Positions 16,760-25,996 of a DNA stretch of 64,000 bases are shown here, one piece after another. Source of the DNA: Croceibacterium_B sp963811255 (GTDB taxonomy: Bacteria > Pseudomonadota > Alphaproteobacteria > Sphingomonadales > Sphingomonadaceae); contig CAWEQI010000001.1 of NCBI GenBank assembly GCA_963811255.1, positions 1 to 64,000 on the forward strand, read 5' to 3'. The stretch's first letter is position 1, and each line of letters opens with the position of its first letter. Below the pieces are notes generated by a model. That model was not told where the DNA came from. It saw only the letters and a list, made by a program, of their open reading frames with translations, and ran no database searches. Position numbers and translations under genes: made by a program.

Positions 16760-18159
16760 TTACGGCAGAACCGGTCCCCAGGCCGGGTCGGACGCGCCGA
16801 CGGGAGTCGGCAGGCGCCGTTCGTTGCGCCCCGTCACGTCGACTTGCCAGATCGAGCTGGTACCCGAACCTTGCCGCGTGCGGAAGAACTGCACGATGCG
16901 CCCGTTCGGGCTCCAGGTCGGCCCCTCGTCCTGCCATCCCCGCGTAAGGTCGCGCATTTCGCCGCCCGAGGGGGTCATTACCGCGACGTGGAGATCGCCG
17001 GCGATGTGGGTGAAGGCGATCAGGTCGCCGCGCGGGCTCCATTCGGGCGAGGCGCAGCGCCCGCCGAAGAAGCTGATGCGGTGCTGGTTCGAACCGTCGG
17101 CGTTCATCACGTAGCACTGCTGCGTGCCCGAGCGGTCGCTTTCGAACACGATCTGCCTGCCGTCGGGCGAGAACGAGCCGCCGATGTCGATCGCCGGGCT
17201 GTCGGTCAGCTTGATCGGACGCCCGCCGCTGGCCGGCATTTTGTAGATGTCGGTGTTGCCGCCGGTGGCCATCGAGAACAGCACCGTCCGGCCGTCGGGC
17301 GACCAGCGCGGGGCGTAGGTTTCTTTTGTGGTCCTGAACAGCAGCCGCTGCGAGCCGGTGCCGATGTCGTAGACGTAGATGCTCGGGCTGCCGCCGAGAT
17401 AGCTGAGATACATGATCTTGGAATAGTCGGGCGAATAGCGCGGGGTCAGCGCGGTCGCCTGGCCGTTGGTGATGAAACGATGGTTGGCGCCGTCGGAATC
17501 CATGATCGCCAGGCGCTTGATCCGGTGGCCCTTGGGGCCGGTCTCGGCGATGTAGGCGATCTTGGAATCGAAGAACGGGCTCTCGCCGGACAAGCGCGAA
17601 TAGACGAGGTCGGCGCACTTGTGCGCCGCGCGGCGCCAGTCGGCCGGTTGCACGATCCACCCGCCGCGATCGAGCTCGGTGCCGAGAGCGACGTCGTAGA
17701 GATAGCAGCCGACGGTCAGGCGCCCGTCGGGATTGGCCTTGACGTAGCCCTGCACCAGATCCTCGGTCGAACGGCCGCGCCACACGTTGAACGCCGGCGC
17801 GGTGATCTCGTTGAAGGCCGGACGCGGCAGCGAATCCGGACCCGTAGGCCTGAACAGGGCATTGCTCTTGAGGTCGTTGTAGATCACCCGCGCCAGCTCG
17901 AGCCCGAGCGCGGTGGTGCCGTTCGAGTTGGCCGGGGTCGGCTGCTCGCGGTCGGTGGCGAAGGCGGGAATGGCGACCTGCAGGTTCTGCCAGGCGCTTT
18001 CGTCGGTGACGCGTGAAGGTCAGGCCTTGATCGCTCGGCTGCTGCGGCTCGGTTCGGAGCGGTCGGTCGGCACGTCGGGGGCGGCGGCGGCAAGTTCTGC
18101 TGCGCTTCGGCCGAAGCGCCGAGAGCCAGCAGCGATAGGGCGAAAAGGGCGAATTTCAT
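16760..18159 (-). CDS. tolB: Tol-Pal system protein TolB, 5' end frameshifted
   Basis: Periplasmic TolB, the beta-propeller that links Pal to TolA. From about residue 90 to the end (17887 down to 16760) the frame is intact and shows propeller repeats such as PRWSPDGRTVLF, GGSFSPDGRQIVFESD and PEWSPRGDLIAF. The 5' part starts at ATG 18159 (MKFALFALSLLALGAS, a signal peptide) but needs three one-base corrections: near 18088-18100 (one base missing in a C run), near 18055-18065 (one missing) and near 18008-18012 (one extra). With these it reads on through TDESAWQNLQVAIPAF. Its ATG overlaps the tolA stop (TAATG). Confidence 0.88.
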
Positions 18160-18964
18160 TACAGATTCCTATCGAAGCGAACGCGGCGAAGATGTTTCCA
18201 CACGTCGTAATATTCCTTGGGCAGATTGAACGGCGCAGCCAGCTCGACCGCGCGAATGGCGTTTTCGGCGTGCAGCGCCGCCTGCGGCTTGTTCGATGGG
18301 GTGATGCCTTCCTGGCGCGACCACCCGCGGCTCGCCGTTGAGGCTGCCGTCCGGATTGAGGTCGAAGTCGAGAATTGTTACCAGCTTGTCGGCATCGACG
18401 CCCTTCCGGCGCGCGCCAGTGGGGCTTGATCTGGCGGATCATCGCCGCCGCGATCGAGCGCCTTGGACCTCCGGACCGAACGCGGTCGCCGGCGTGCCGC
18501 TGTCCTTGCTCTGGTCCGAGCTGATGCCCTTGAGGAAATTGGGGCCGAGGCGGCTGCCGCCGCCTTTCTTGTCGGCCGGCTTGGGCGGCGCGCTTCTCGT
18601 GCTTCTCCGGCGCGCTCGTTGGCTTCGGCGCCGGGGCATGGGTCGGCGCGGGCTTGGGCGGCGAGCGGTCGACGGTCGGTGCGACCGGCGCCGGGACCGG
18701 CACGCTGGTCGGCGCCGGCAGCGGGGCGGATTCGGGCGCCAGCACCGGCGCAACCGCCGCCTGCGAAGCGTTGGAGGGCTTCGGTGCGGTCGAATTGAGG
18801 CTCACGTTATCGGCCAGGCTGACGGTCATCCGCTGGGCCGGGGGAATCTTCGGCGGCGAGCGCCAGCTGCCGACCAGGAGAGCTGCAACGAGGGCGACGT
18901 GGAGCGCGACGGCGATCCCCAGTCCCCACTTTTCCTCCCGGCGAAGATGCGCAAATGCGGCCAT
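18159..18964 (-). pseudogene. tolA: TolA, frame broken at four sites
   Basis: TolA spans the periplasm and couples TolQR proton flow to TolB-Pal. The start (MAAFAHLRREEKWGLG, then one helix VALHVALVAALLVGSW) and the Pro/Ala-rich domain are in one frame. The C-terminal domain is recovered only by one-base changes near 18588-18593 (extra), 18457-18464 (missing), 18401-18404 (extra) and 18313-18320 (extra). The restored end is NLPKEYYDVWKHLRRVRFDRNL, typical TolA domain III. Recovery of the whole domain with a correct stop overlapping tolB argues for sequence errors rather than decay. Confidence 0.8.
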
Positions 18965-18974
18965 GGCAAGCGGG

Positions 18975-19418
<444 letters not shown>

Positions 19419-19419
19419 G

Positions 19420-20133
19420 CTAGATCCGCTCCAACTCGCGCCCGATATGCGAACTGACGCGGTCGGCGAAGCGCTGCAGGCGGGATTCGTACGCATTCAC
19501 CCGATGGCTGAAGCGGTTGTAGGCGATCACCGCCGGGATCGCCGCGAACAGGCCGATAGCGGTGGCGAACAGCGCCTGGGAAATCCCCGGGGCGACCACC
19601 GCCAGCGAAGAATTCTGCTGCTGGCCGATCTCGAAGAAGCTGGTCATGATGCCCCAGACGGTGCCGAACAGACCGACGAACGGCGCCACCGAACCGGTCG
19701 TGGCGAGGAAGTTGAGCCGCTCGGCCAGCAAATCCGCCTCGGCCGCAACCTGCCCTTCCATCGCCAGCGCAACGCGCGCCCTGGTTCCTTCGCGGTCGAG
19801 CACCCGCCCGCCCGCGCCGCTCGATTGCTGCAGCTCAGCGAGACCCGCCCCCGCGACCCGCGCCGAGGGATTGTCCGGCCGGCGGCGGCCCTCGATCAGC
19901 GTCTCGGGGTGCTCGGCCTTGAGGAATTCGCGCTCAAACGCCCGGCTGCGCCGCGCGACGCCGCCCATCCGCAGCGAAAAGCTGACGATGATCGCCCAGG
20001 TCCAGATGCTCGCCAGGATCAGGCCGACCATCACGACCTGCACGACGATATCGGCTTCGAGGAACAACCGCACCGGGTTGAGCCGGTTGGGCGCGGCCGA
20101 GGCGGCCTCGGCGAGGAGGGATGCGATCGTCAT
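19420..20133 (-). CDS. tolQ: Tol-Pal system protein TolQ
   Basis: This 237-residue inner-membrane protein has three helices (residues about 28-50, then two in the C-terminal half containing ATTGSVAPFVGLFGTVWGIMTSF and FATAIGLFAAIPAVIAYN), the MotA/TolQ/ExbB channel signature. It forms the energising complex with TolR and TolA. Its ATG overlaps the ybgC stop by four bases. Confidence 0.96.
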   Translation of the reverse strand: MTIASLLAEAASAAPNRLNPVRLFLEADIVVQVVMVGLILASIWTWAIIVSFSLRMGGVARRSRAFEREFLKAEHPETLIEGRRRPDNPSARVAGAGLAELQQSSGAGGRVLDREGTRARVALAMEGQVAAEADLLAERLNFLATTGSVAPFVGLFGTVWGIMTSFFEIGQQQNSSLAVVAPGISQALFATAIGLFAAIPAVIAYNRFSHRVNAYESRLQRFADRVSSHIGRELERI

Positions 20134-20588
20134 GCGGTCTCGTTTTCACCCATCAATGTTGCAAAGGCGTCTCGCCAGGCTTGCGGCTGACGCTTCGGTC
20201 GACCGTCGGCGCCAACGAAGCCGACCCGCAGGTGCGCCTCGGCGAGCAATTCCTCGCCGCGCCAGGCCTGCTGGTGCAGCCGGCACGAGGCGGCGCGCAG
20301 CTCGGTCGGCCGGCTGGCGATGACCACCGCGTCGTCGAGCCGGGCCGGGCTGGCATAGCGGATCGTCAGCTCGGCCACGGCATAGGCGCCCTCGCCCGCC
20401 TCTTGAGCGGCGCGCTGGTCGATACCGATCAGCCGCAGCAGGTCCGAGCGGGCGCGTTCGAACCATTTCAGGTAGTTGGCGTGGTAGACGATGCCGGACA
20501 GGTCGGTATCCTCGTAATAGACGCGCAGCGGGAAATGGTGAGTCGTTCCGTCGAGGCGGCCGCCCGGCGGGGGGAGATCGATGGTCAT
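20130..20588 (-). CDS. ybgC: Tol-Pal associated acyl-CoA thioesterase YbgC
   Basis: This 152-residue hot-dog fold thioesterase has the active-site segment YYEDTDLSGIVYHANYLKWFERAR. It heads the tol-pal operon, the usual position, and is thought to act on short acyl-CoA or acyl carriers linked to envelope lipids. The ATG at 20588 gives the normal N-terminus. An 88-base gap separates it from the HIT gene upstream. Confidence 0.93.
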   Translation of the reverse strand: MTIDLPPPGGRLDGTTHHFPLRVYYEDTDLSGIVYHANYLKWFERARSDLLRLIGIDQRAAQEAGEGAYAVAELTIRYASPARLDDAVVIASRPTELRAASCRLHQQAWRGEELLAEAHLRVGFVGADGRPKRQPQAWRDAFATLMGENETA

Positions 20589-20675
20589 GTTCAGCGAAGC
20601 CTTAGCCGCAGCGCAACTCGGCTGGCAAGTTCACGAAAGTTAGACAGTTCCGCCGCGGCGGTGACCGGAAGCGCC

Positions 20676-21053
20676 TCAGCGGCTGAGCATCGGCCCGAGC
20701 GGGCGGCCGCCGAAGATATGCACGTGGAGATGGGGGACTTCCTGGCCGCTTTGCGGGCCGGTGTTGGCGAGCAGGCGATAGCCGGGCTCGACCAGCCCCT
20801 GTTCGCGAGCGACATGGCCGACCGCGCGGACGAAGCCGGCGATCTCCTCCGGAGACGCTTTGGCCGAAAAATCGTCCCAGCTGACGTATGCGCCTTTGGG
20901 GATCACCAGGATGTGCACCGGCGCCTGCGGAGCGATGTCGTGGAAGGCGAGCGCCCACTCGTCTTCGTAGACCGTCTTGTTGGGAATCTCGCCGCGCAGG
21001 ATGCGGGCGAAGACGTTGTCGCGGTCGTACGGCTCGGTGGCGTCGATCGCCAT
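20676..21053 (-). CDS. HIT family nucleotide-binding protein
   Basis: This 125-residue protein is a histidine triad hydrolase of the HinT type: FARILRGEIPNKTVYED near the N-terminus and the catalytic HLHVHIFGG near the C-terminus. HinT proteins hydrolyse AMP phosphoramidates. Its ATG overlaps the hisE stop (TGATG), so it is translated with the histidine cluster. Confidence 0.93.
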   Translation of the reverse strand: MAIDATEPYDRDNVFARILRGEIPNKTVYEDEWALAFHDIAPQAPVHILVIPKGAYVSWDDFSAKASPEEIAGFVRAVGHVAREQGLVEPGYRLLANTGPQSGQEVPHLHVHIFGGRPLGPMLSR

Positions 21054-21374
21054 CAGCGCGCCGCCTTTTCGGCGAGGCCCGAGGTGCCTTCGCGGCGCTC
21101 GAGTTCGTCGAGCACGTCGGACAGCGGAATGCCCTTTTCGGCGAGCAGGACCAGCAGGTGAAACAGCACGTCGGCCGCCTCACCGACGAACGCCGCATCG
21201 TCGCCCGACAGCGCCGCCACCACCGCCTCGACCGCTTCCTCGCCGAGCTTGCGGGCAATAACCGGCAGGCCGCGGGCGTGGAGCTGGGCGACGTAGCTTT
21301 CGTCTGGCAGCGCGCCGAGCCGGCTGGCGATGGTGTCTTCGAGGCGCGGGCAGGATGTCGTTCGGGGTGTCCAT
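21053..21374 (-). pseudogene. hisE: Phosphoribosyl-ATP pyrophosphatase HisE, one frameshift
   Basis: HisE removes pyrophosphate from phosphoribosyl-ATP in the second step of histidine synthesis. The gene begins MDTPNDILP at 21374, then one extra base near 21347-21352 shifts the frame. After correction it reads RLEDTIASRLG, KLGEEAVEAVVAAL (the metal-binding helix), FVGEAADVLFHLLVLL and ends GLAEKAAR at a stop overlapping the HIT start. The span is 322 bases, one more than a multiple of three. The enzyme is needed for prototrophy and sits in a complete cluster, so a sequence error is likely. Confidence 0.85.
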
Positions 21375-21406
21375 GCCTCAAGGCATGGGGACGTCCAGGC
21401 CTTCCG

Positions 21407-21589
21407 TCAATCCTGCCCCGGCTTATCGGGCGGCCGCTTCATCGAGGCGCGGCGGCCGACGATCACGCCCAGCAGGCCGAGCGCGAACAGGCTCGCCTGC
21501 GAGCCTTCGGGGACCTGGGCGGCGCCGGCGGCCAGAGCCGCGGCGGGGGTGGCGATGAGTGACAAGAACAGGAAGAGCCGAGCGACCAT
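21407..21589 (-). CDS. 60-residue PEP-CTERM-like miniprotein
   Basis: The protein consists of a signal peptide (MVARLFLFLSLIATPAAALA) almost directly joined to VPEGSQASLFALGLLGVIVGRR and a short basic tail. The second part resembles a PEP-CTERM sorting signal (V-P-E-P, hydrophobic helix, basic cluster) with Gly in place of the second Pro. No mature domain remains between them. It lies between hisF and hisE in the same orientation. No exosortase gene is in the window. The start site lacks a clear ribosome binding site, so expression is uncertain. Confidence 0.6.
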   Translation of the reverse strand: MVARLFLFLSLIATPAAALAAGAAQVPEGSQASLFALGLLGVIVGRRASMKRPPDKPGQD

Positions 21590-21656
21590 GGAAACGCGAT
21601 GCCACGCCCACGCGGCGGCGCAATCGGCCAGAGGTTAATGTCCCGCGCGGGGACGG

Positions 21657-22415
21657 TCAGGCCCGTGCCGGTAAACCGGCGGCGCGGAGGGCGGCGTGAG
21701 CGTCGGCGATCGAATGGGTGCCGAAATGGAAGATCGAGGCGGCGAGCACCGCGCTGGCGTGGCCTTCGGTGACGCCCTCGACGAGGTGCTGCAAGGTGCC
21801 CACCCCGCCGCTGGCGACGACCGGGATAGAGACCGCATCGGCGATAGCTCTAGTTAACTTGAGGTCGTATCCGCGCTGCGTCCCGTCGCCGTCCATCGAG
21901 GTGACGAGCAGCTCGCCGGCACCCAATTCGGCAAGCTTTACAGCGTGTTCGACGGCATTGATGCCAGTCTCTCTGCGCCCGCCATGGGTGAAGATTTCCC
22001 AATGGTCGTGCACCCAGCGGGCATCGACCGAGGCGACGACGCACTGGCTGCCCATCCTGGCGGCGATGTCCGAGACGACCTCCGGCCGCGCCACCGCCGC
22101 GCTGTTGACCGCCACCTTGTCGGCCCCGGCGAGCAGCAGCGCCCGCGCGTCCGCAACCGAGCGCACGCCGCCGCCGACGGTCAGCGGCATGAAGCACACC
22201 TCGGCCGTGCGGCGGACGATCTCGAGCAACGTCCCGCGCCCCTCGTGGCTCGCCGAGATGTCGAGGAAGCACAATTCGTCGGCCCCCGCGGCATCGTACG
22301 CCTGCGCCTGCTCGACCGGATCGCCGGCATCCTTGAGATCGACGAAGTTGACGCCCTTCACCACCCGCCCATCGGCGACGTCGAGGCAAGGGATGACGCG
22401 GATGCGGACGGTCAT
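21657..22415 (-). CDS. hisF: Imidazole glycerol phosphate synthase cyclase subunit HisF
   Basis: This 252-residue TIM barrel cyclises PRFAR with ammonia supplied by HisH to give imidazole glycerol phosphate and AICAR. Catalytic aspartates lie in VIPCLDVADGRVVKG and LLVTSMDGDGTQRGYD. Phosphate-binding loops GGGVRS and ASGGVG are present. It follows a palindromic repeat and the 73-residue membrane protein gene, and precedes the PEP-CTERM-like gene. Confidence 0.97.
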   Translation of the reverse strand: MTVRIRVIPCLDVADGRVVKGVNFVDLKDAGDPVEQAQAYDAAGADELCFLDISASHEGRGTLLEIVRRTAEVCFMPLTVGGGVRSVADARALLLAGADKVAVNSAAVARPEVVSDIAARMGSQCVVASVDARWVHDHWEIFTHGGRRETGINAVEHAVKLAELGAGELLVTSMDGDGTQRGYDLKLTRAIADAVSIPVVASGGVGTLQHLVEGVTEGHASAVLAASIFHFGTHSIADAHAALRAAGLPARA

Positions 22416-22419
22416 GCAT

Positions 22420-22547
22420 CCTCCCCGGCACCGGGAGGGGGACCGCCCGTAGGGTGGTGGAGGGGACTCGCCACAAGCGCCGCACCAGGAGGCGAGTCCC
22501 CTCCGTCAGCCGCCTTCGGCGTCTGCCACCTTCCCGCGCCGGGGAGG
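22420..22547. repeat. Palindromic REP-like element in the his cluster
   Basis: The ends CCTCCCCGGCACCGGGAGG and CCTTCCCGCGCCGGGGAGG are near reverse complements. Inside, GGAGGGGACTCGCC and GGCGAGTCCCCTCC form a perfect second stem, and CCGCCTTCGGCG makes a small hairpin. The element lies between hisF and the upstream membrane protein gene. I recall similar GGTGGAGGGG/CCCCTCCACC elements as common in alphaproteobacteria; in this operon it may affect mRNA stability. Confidence 0.7.
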
Positions 22548-22566
22548 AAACCAGAGGCCAGCCCGT

Positions 22567-22788
22567 TCACGGCCACAGACTCCCGCCGAATTCGAGCACC
22601 AAGTGGGCTGCGAACCATACCGCGAGGACGTCGAATACCAGCCAAAACCAGAATATGAGCGGCCGGTCGCGCGGGCCGACGAAGCGGCCGGCGACGAGGG
22701 TCTTGCGCTTGCCGATCTCGAGCAGCAGCACGCCCACGGCCAGCGCGAAGACTCCTTCGAGGAGCATCCTGAGGACATGCAGCGTCAT
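22567..22788 (-). CDS. Small two-helix membrane protein coupled to hisA
   Basis: This 73-residue protein has two hydrophobic segments (LLEGVFALAVGVLLLEIG and LIFWFWLVFDVLAVWFAAHL) separated by a basic loop KRKTLVAGRFVGPRDR. Its ATG overlaps the hisA stop as ATGA, so it is translationally coupled to histidine genes, but I recognise no family and no role in histidine synthesis. Confidence 0.65.
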   Translation of the reverse strand: MTLHVLRMLLEGVFALAVGVLLLEIGKRKTLVAGRFVGPRDRPLIFWFWLVFDVLAVWFAAHLVLEFGGSLWP

Positions 22789-23513
22789 GCCCGCGCCGCC
22801 ATCTGAATCGCCGTCGCGAGGTCGAGCCGCCCGTCGTACAGCGCGCGGCCGGTGATCACGCCTTCGATGCCCTCCTCCGCATGCAGCGCGAGCATGCGGA
22901 TGTCGTCGAGGCCTTTGACCCCGCCGCTGGCGATCACCGGCAGGTCGGTCTGGCGGGCCAGGTCGACCGTGGCGGCGACGTTGCAGCCCTTGAGCAGCCC
23001 GTCGCGCCCGATGTCGGTGAACAGCAGGCTGGCGACGCCGGCATCCTCGAAGCGGCGGGCCATGTCGGCGACGGGCACGTCGGACACTTCCGCCCAACCC
23101 TCGGTGGCGACCATCCCGTCGCGGGCGTCGACGGCGACGACGATGCCGTTCTCCCATTCGCGCGCCATCTCGTTGACGAACTGCGGGTTCTTGAGCGCGG
23201 CGGTGCCGATCACCACCCGGGCGACGCCGAGCTCGAACCAGCCCGCGACCGCCTTCGCGTCGCGGATGCCGCCGCCGAGCTGGACATAGCCGGGGAAGCT
23301 TTCGACGATCGCCTCGACCGCCGCGCGGTTGCGGCTTTCGCCGGCAAAGGCGCCGTCGAGATCGACCACGTGGACGTGCTCGGCCCCGGCCTCGGCGAAC
23401 AGCCGCGCCTGCGCCGCGGGATCGTCGCCGTAAACGGTGGCGCGCGCCATGTCGCCTTCGGCCAGGCGCACGACCTGGCCGCCCTTGAGGTCGATGGCGG
23501 GGAACACGATCAT
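22785..23513 (-). CDS. hisA: ProFAR isomerase HisA
   Basis: This 242-residue TIM barrel isomerises ProFAR to PRFAR. The N-terminal FPAIDLKGGQVVRL holds the catalytic Asp, with VDLDGAF, GGGIRD and ASGGVKG phosphate-binding loops. The ATG at 23513 overlaps the hisH stop as ATGA; a GTG nine bases upstream is open but less likely. The order hisH-hisA matches the common proteobacterial cluster. Confidence 0.96.
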   Translation of the reverse strand: MIVFPAIDLKGGQVVRLAEGDMARATVYGDDPAAQARLFAEAGAEHVHVVDLDGAFAGESRNRAAVEAIVESFPGYVQLGGGIRDAKAVAGWFELGVARVVIGTAALKNPQFVNEMAREWENGIVVAVDARDGMVATEGWAEVSDVPVADMARRFEDAGVASLLFTDIGRDGLLKGCNVAATVDLARQTDLPVIASGGVKGLDDIRMLALHAEEGIEGVITGRALYDGRLDLATAIQMAARA

Positions 23514-24139
23514 GGGCGCCACTCCAGAAATCGCGAAAGGAGCGCGAGGCCGTAGGCCTGGCTCTTTTCGGGGTGGAACTGCACGCCGATGAGGTTGTCA
23601 CGGGCAACCGCAGCGACGAGGCCGCCGCCGTGGTCGGTCATCGCCGCGATGTGCCGCGGGTCGTCGGGCGCGAAGTGATACGAGTGGAGGAAGTAGGCCT
23701 CGCCTTCCTCGATCAGCTGCGCGCCGCCGCGATGGGGCAGCGGCACAACGTCGTTCCAGCCCATGTGGGGGATCTTGATCTCGGGATCGGTGCGCTCGAT
23801 CGCCTCGACCTGGCCCTCGATCCAGCCGAGGCCGCGGGTGACGCCGTGCTCGAGCCCCCTTTCCGCCATGAGCTGCATGCCGACGCAGATGCCGAGGAAC
23901 GGCACGCCATCCTCAAGCACGCGCTTTTCCAGCGCCTCAATCATGCCGGGGATCGCCGCCAGTCCGTTCATGCAGGTGCGGAACGAGCCGACGCCCGGCA
24001 GGACAATGCGGCGCGCTCCGAGGACGATGTTCGGGTCGTCGGTGACCGCGACCCGCTCTGCCCCAGCGGCTTTCAGGGCATTGTGAACCGACTGTAGGTT
24101 ACCCGCCCCGTAGTCGATCAGCGCAATCGCTTCAGCCAT
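23510..24139 (-). CDS. hisH: Imidazole glycerol phosphate synthase glutamine amidotransferase HisH
   Basis: This 209-residue class I glutamine amidotransferase supplies ammonia to HisF. The nucleophile is in LGICVGMQLM, and the His-Glu of the triad are in GVQFHPEKS. ALIDYGAGNLQSV marks the N-terminus. The ATG at 24139 (MAEAIALIDYG) was preferred to 24160. A 116-base spacer with GC-rich inverted repeats separates it from hisB. Confidence 0.96.
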   Translation of the reverse strand: MAEAIALIDYGAGNLQSVHNALKAAGAERVAVTDDPNIVLGARRIVLPGVGSFRTCMNGLAAIPGMIEALEKRVLEDGVPFLGICVGMQLMAERGLEHGVTRGLGWIEGQVEAIERTDPEIKIPHMGWNDVVPLPHRGGAQLIEEGEAYFLHSYHFAPDDPRHIAAMTDHGGGLVAAVARDNLIGVQFHPEKSQAYGLALLSRFLEWRP

Positions 24140-24255
24140 CTTTGTTTTCCGCACGTCCATCCGGGCGTGTGGTCCTCGCTAGATGGGCAGGCAAGCTGCC
24201 CCCGCTGCGGCCGGCCGTTCGGCCTTGCGGCCGCTGCGCAGCCGTCATTGCCTTG

Positions 24256-24849
24256 TTAGCCACCGAGCTGGCCCTTGGTGCTGGGCACTTCGCCGCCCTT
24301 TCGCGGATCGAGCTCGACTGCCTGGCGCATCGCGCGGGCAAAGCCCTTGAAGATCGCCTCGCACACGTGGTGGTTATTGGTCCCGTAGAGCAGCTGCACG
24401 TGCAGCGTGATGCCGGCCGCCTGGGCCACCGAATGGAACCAGTGCTCGATCAGCTCAGTGTCCCATTCGCCGAGCTTCTCCTGGGTGAAGCGGGCTTTCC
24501 ACACCAGGAACGGTCGGCCCGAAATGTCGAGCGCGACGCGCGCCAGCGTCTCGTCCATCGGCGAATAGGCGCTGCCGTAGCGGCCGATGCCGCCCTTGTC
24601 GCCGAGCGACTTGGCGATCGCCTGGCCGAGCGCGATGGCGCTGTCCTCGGTGGTGTGGTGCTGGTCGATGTGGAGGTCGCCGTCGACCTTGAGCGTCACG
24701 TCGATCAGCGAATGGCGGCTGAACTGTTCAACCATGTGATCGAGGAAGCCGATGCCGGTAGAGATGGCGTAGGCGCCGGTACCGTCGAGGTTCACCTCGA
24801 CGAGGATTTTCGTCTCGCTGGTGTTGCGGCTGATCCGGCCCTTGCGCAT
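24256..24849 (-). CDS. hisB: Imidazoleglycerol-phosphate dehydratase HisB
   Basis: This 197-residue monofunctional dehydratase makes imidazole acetol phosphate. Metal-binding motifs GFLDHMVEQFSRHS, DQHHTTEDSAIALG and the C-terminal YGTNNHHVCEAIFKGFARA are intact. The ATG at 24849 gives the usual N-terminus. It heads the minus-strand his cluster and is divergent from sspB, so the 97-base spacer should carry promoters for both. Confidence 0.96.
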   Translation of the reverse strand: MRKGRISRNTSETKILVEVNLDGTGAYAISTGIGFLDHMVEQFSRHSLIDVTLKVDGDLHIDQHHTTEDSAIALGQAIAKSLGDKGGIGRYGSAYSPMDETLARVALDISGRPFLVWKARFTQEKLGEWDTELIEHWFHSVAQAAGITLHVQLLYGTNNHHVCEAIFKGFARAMRQAVELDPRKGGEVPSTKGQLGG

Positions 24850-24946
24850 GGGCTCGCGTATAGTGCGGCCTGTAACGGGCGCAAGCGGGAGGGGAGTTGA
24901 TTGCCGCTTGACCGCGCGCCGTCGCCTCGCCACCTATCCGGTTGAA

Positions 24947-25462
24947 ATGAGCGACGAGACTCCCGACAGCCTGATCCCCTACGACGAGATCGTGCAGGAA
25001 GCGCTGCGCGCGGTGGTCGGGCGGGTGCTCGGCGAAATCGAGCGCTCGGGCGGCGAGCTGCCGGGCAACCACCATTTCTACATCACCTTCAAGACCGGGG
25101 CCGCCGGGGTGTCGATTCCGAAGACCCTCAAGCAACGCTTCCCCGACGAGATGACCATCGTGCTGCAGAACAAGTTCTGGGACCTGAAGGTGGACGAGGC
25201 CGGCTTCTCCGTCGGTCTGTCGTTCAATCAGGTGCCGGCCAAGCTGGAGATTCCCTTCGCGGCGATTACCGCGTTCGTCGATCCGGCAGTCGATTTCGGG
25301 CTGCAGTTCCAGGCGGTCGCCCCCGACGTCTCGCCACCGGAGCACGAGGACGCAGAGAACGACGGGTCCGGCGGCACGGTGGAACAGGGCGGCAAGGGTG
25401 ACGTTGAAGGGACGGATGACGGCTCGAATGTCGTCACGGTCGATTTCGGCCGCAAGAAGTAG
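24947..25462 (+). CDS. sspB: SspB family ClpXP adaptor
   Basis: This 171-residue protein matches the alphaproteobacterial SspB adaptor, which delivers ssrA-tagged proteins to ClpXP. IPYDEIVQEALRAVVGRVL opens the fold, with HFYITFKT and LSFNQVPAKLEIPFAAITAFVDPAVDFGLQF-type core segments. A disordered acidic tail ends in VVTVDFGRKK, the short conserved ClpX-binding peptide. The ATG at 24947 gives the standard N-terminus. Confidence 0.9.
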   Translation: MSDETPDSLIPYDEIVQEALRAVVGRVLGEIERSGGELPGNHHFYITFKTGAAGVSIPKTLKQRFPDEMTIVLQNKFWDLKVDEAGFSVGLSFNQVPAKLEIPFAAITAFVDPAVDFGLQFQAVAPDVSPPEHEDAENDGSGGTVEQGGKGDVEGTDDGSNVVTVDFGRKK

Positions 25463-25503
25463 CGGCGCGGCGGCCCCGGCGCCGCGCGAATGAGGGCGAG
25501 GCG

Positions 25504-25941
25504 ATGTCCGACACCAAGACGCTTCCGGCTAGGCTGTCCCACTCGGGCAGGCGCGCGGTGCACAAGGCCGCGGCAAAAACGCGCAAGGGCATCAAGACGG
25601 TCCCCGGTCCCAGCCCCAACCCGGCGACAAACCTGCTGATCGCCGAAATCGCCGTGCGCAGCGCCGGCCGGATCGCGCGCCGCTCGCTAGAAAAGGGCCT
25701 GCTCAAGGCGCGCTTCGAGCCCGAGCAGGCGACCGCCATCGTCGAAGGGCGCGGAATGGCGCATACGATGATCACCACCGCCATGGCGCGCACCGCGACG
25801 GCCTCAATTCCGGGGGCGCTGCTGGTCGGCAGCGGCTTGTTCGCCAAGATCGTGTTCGACCGCAGCCTCTCTCGGCGCAAGGCCCGCCGGGAGGGCCGGG
25901 AAGACATTGCCGAGCGGATCGAAGACGCCAACGAGGATTGA
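25504..25941 (+). CDS. Conserved hypothetical protein, basic, near gmk
   Basis: A 145-residue basic protein of unknown function. It has a Lys/Arg-rich N-terminus (HKAAAKTRKGIKTVPGPSPNPATN), alanine-rich helices and one moderately hydrophobic stretch (ASIPGALLVGSGLFAKIVF). The end is highly charged. The start ATG at 25504 follows a GAGGCG site. It lies between sspB and gmk on the same strand; no family is recognised. Confidence 0.65.
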   Translation: MSDTKTLPARLSHSGRRAVHKAAAKTRKGIKTVPGPSPNPATNLLIAEIAVRSAGRIARRSLEKGLLKARFEPEQATAIVEGRGMAHTMITTAMARTATASIPGALLVGSGLFAKIVFDRSLSRRKARREGREDIAERIEDANED

Positions 25942-25996
25942 GCATAGCCGCCCCGCAGGGCTTGATTTTGTCCGAGCCCCTGCGGCAACAGCGCGC

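Noticed and set aside
24190..24250. GC-rich inverted repeat between hisB and hisH as a his leader attenuator
   Set aside because: It lies inside the cluster, not before its first gene, and no histidine-rich leader peptide is visible.
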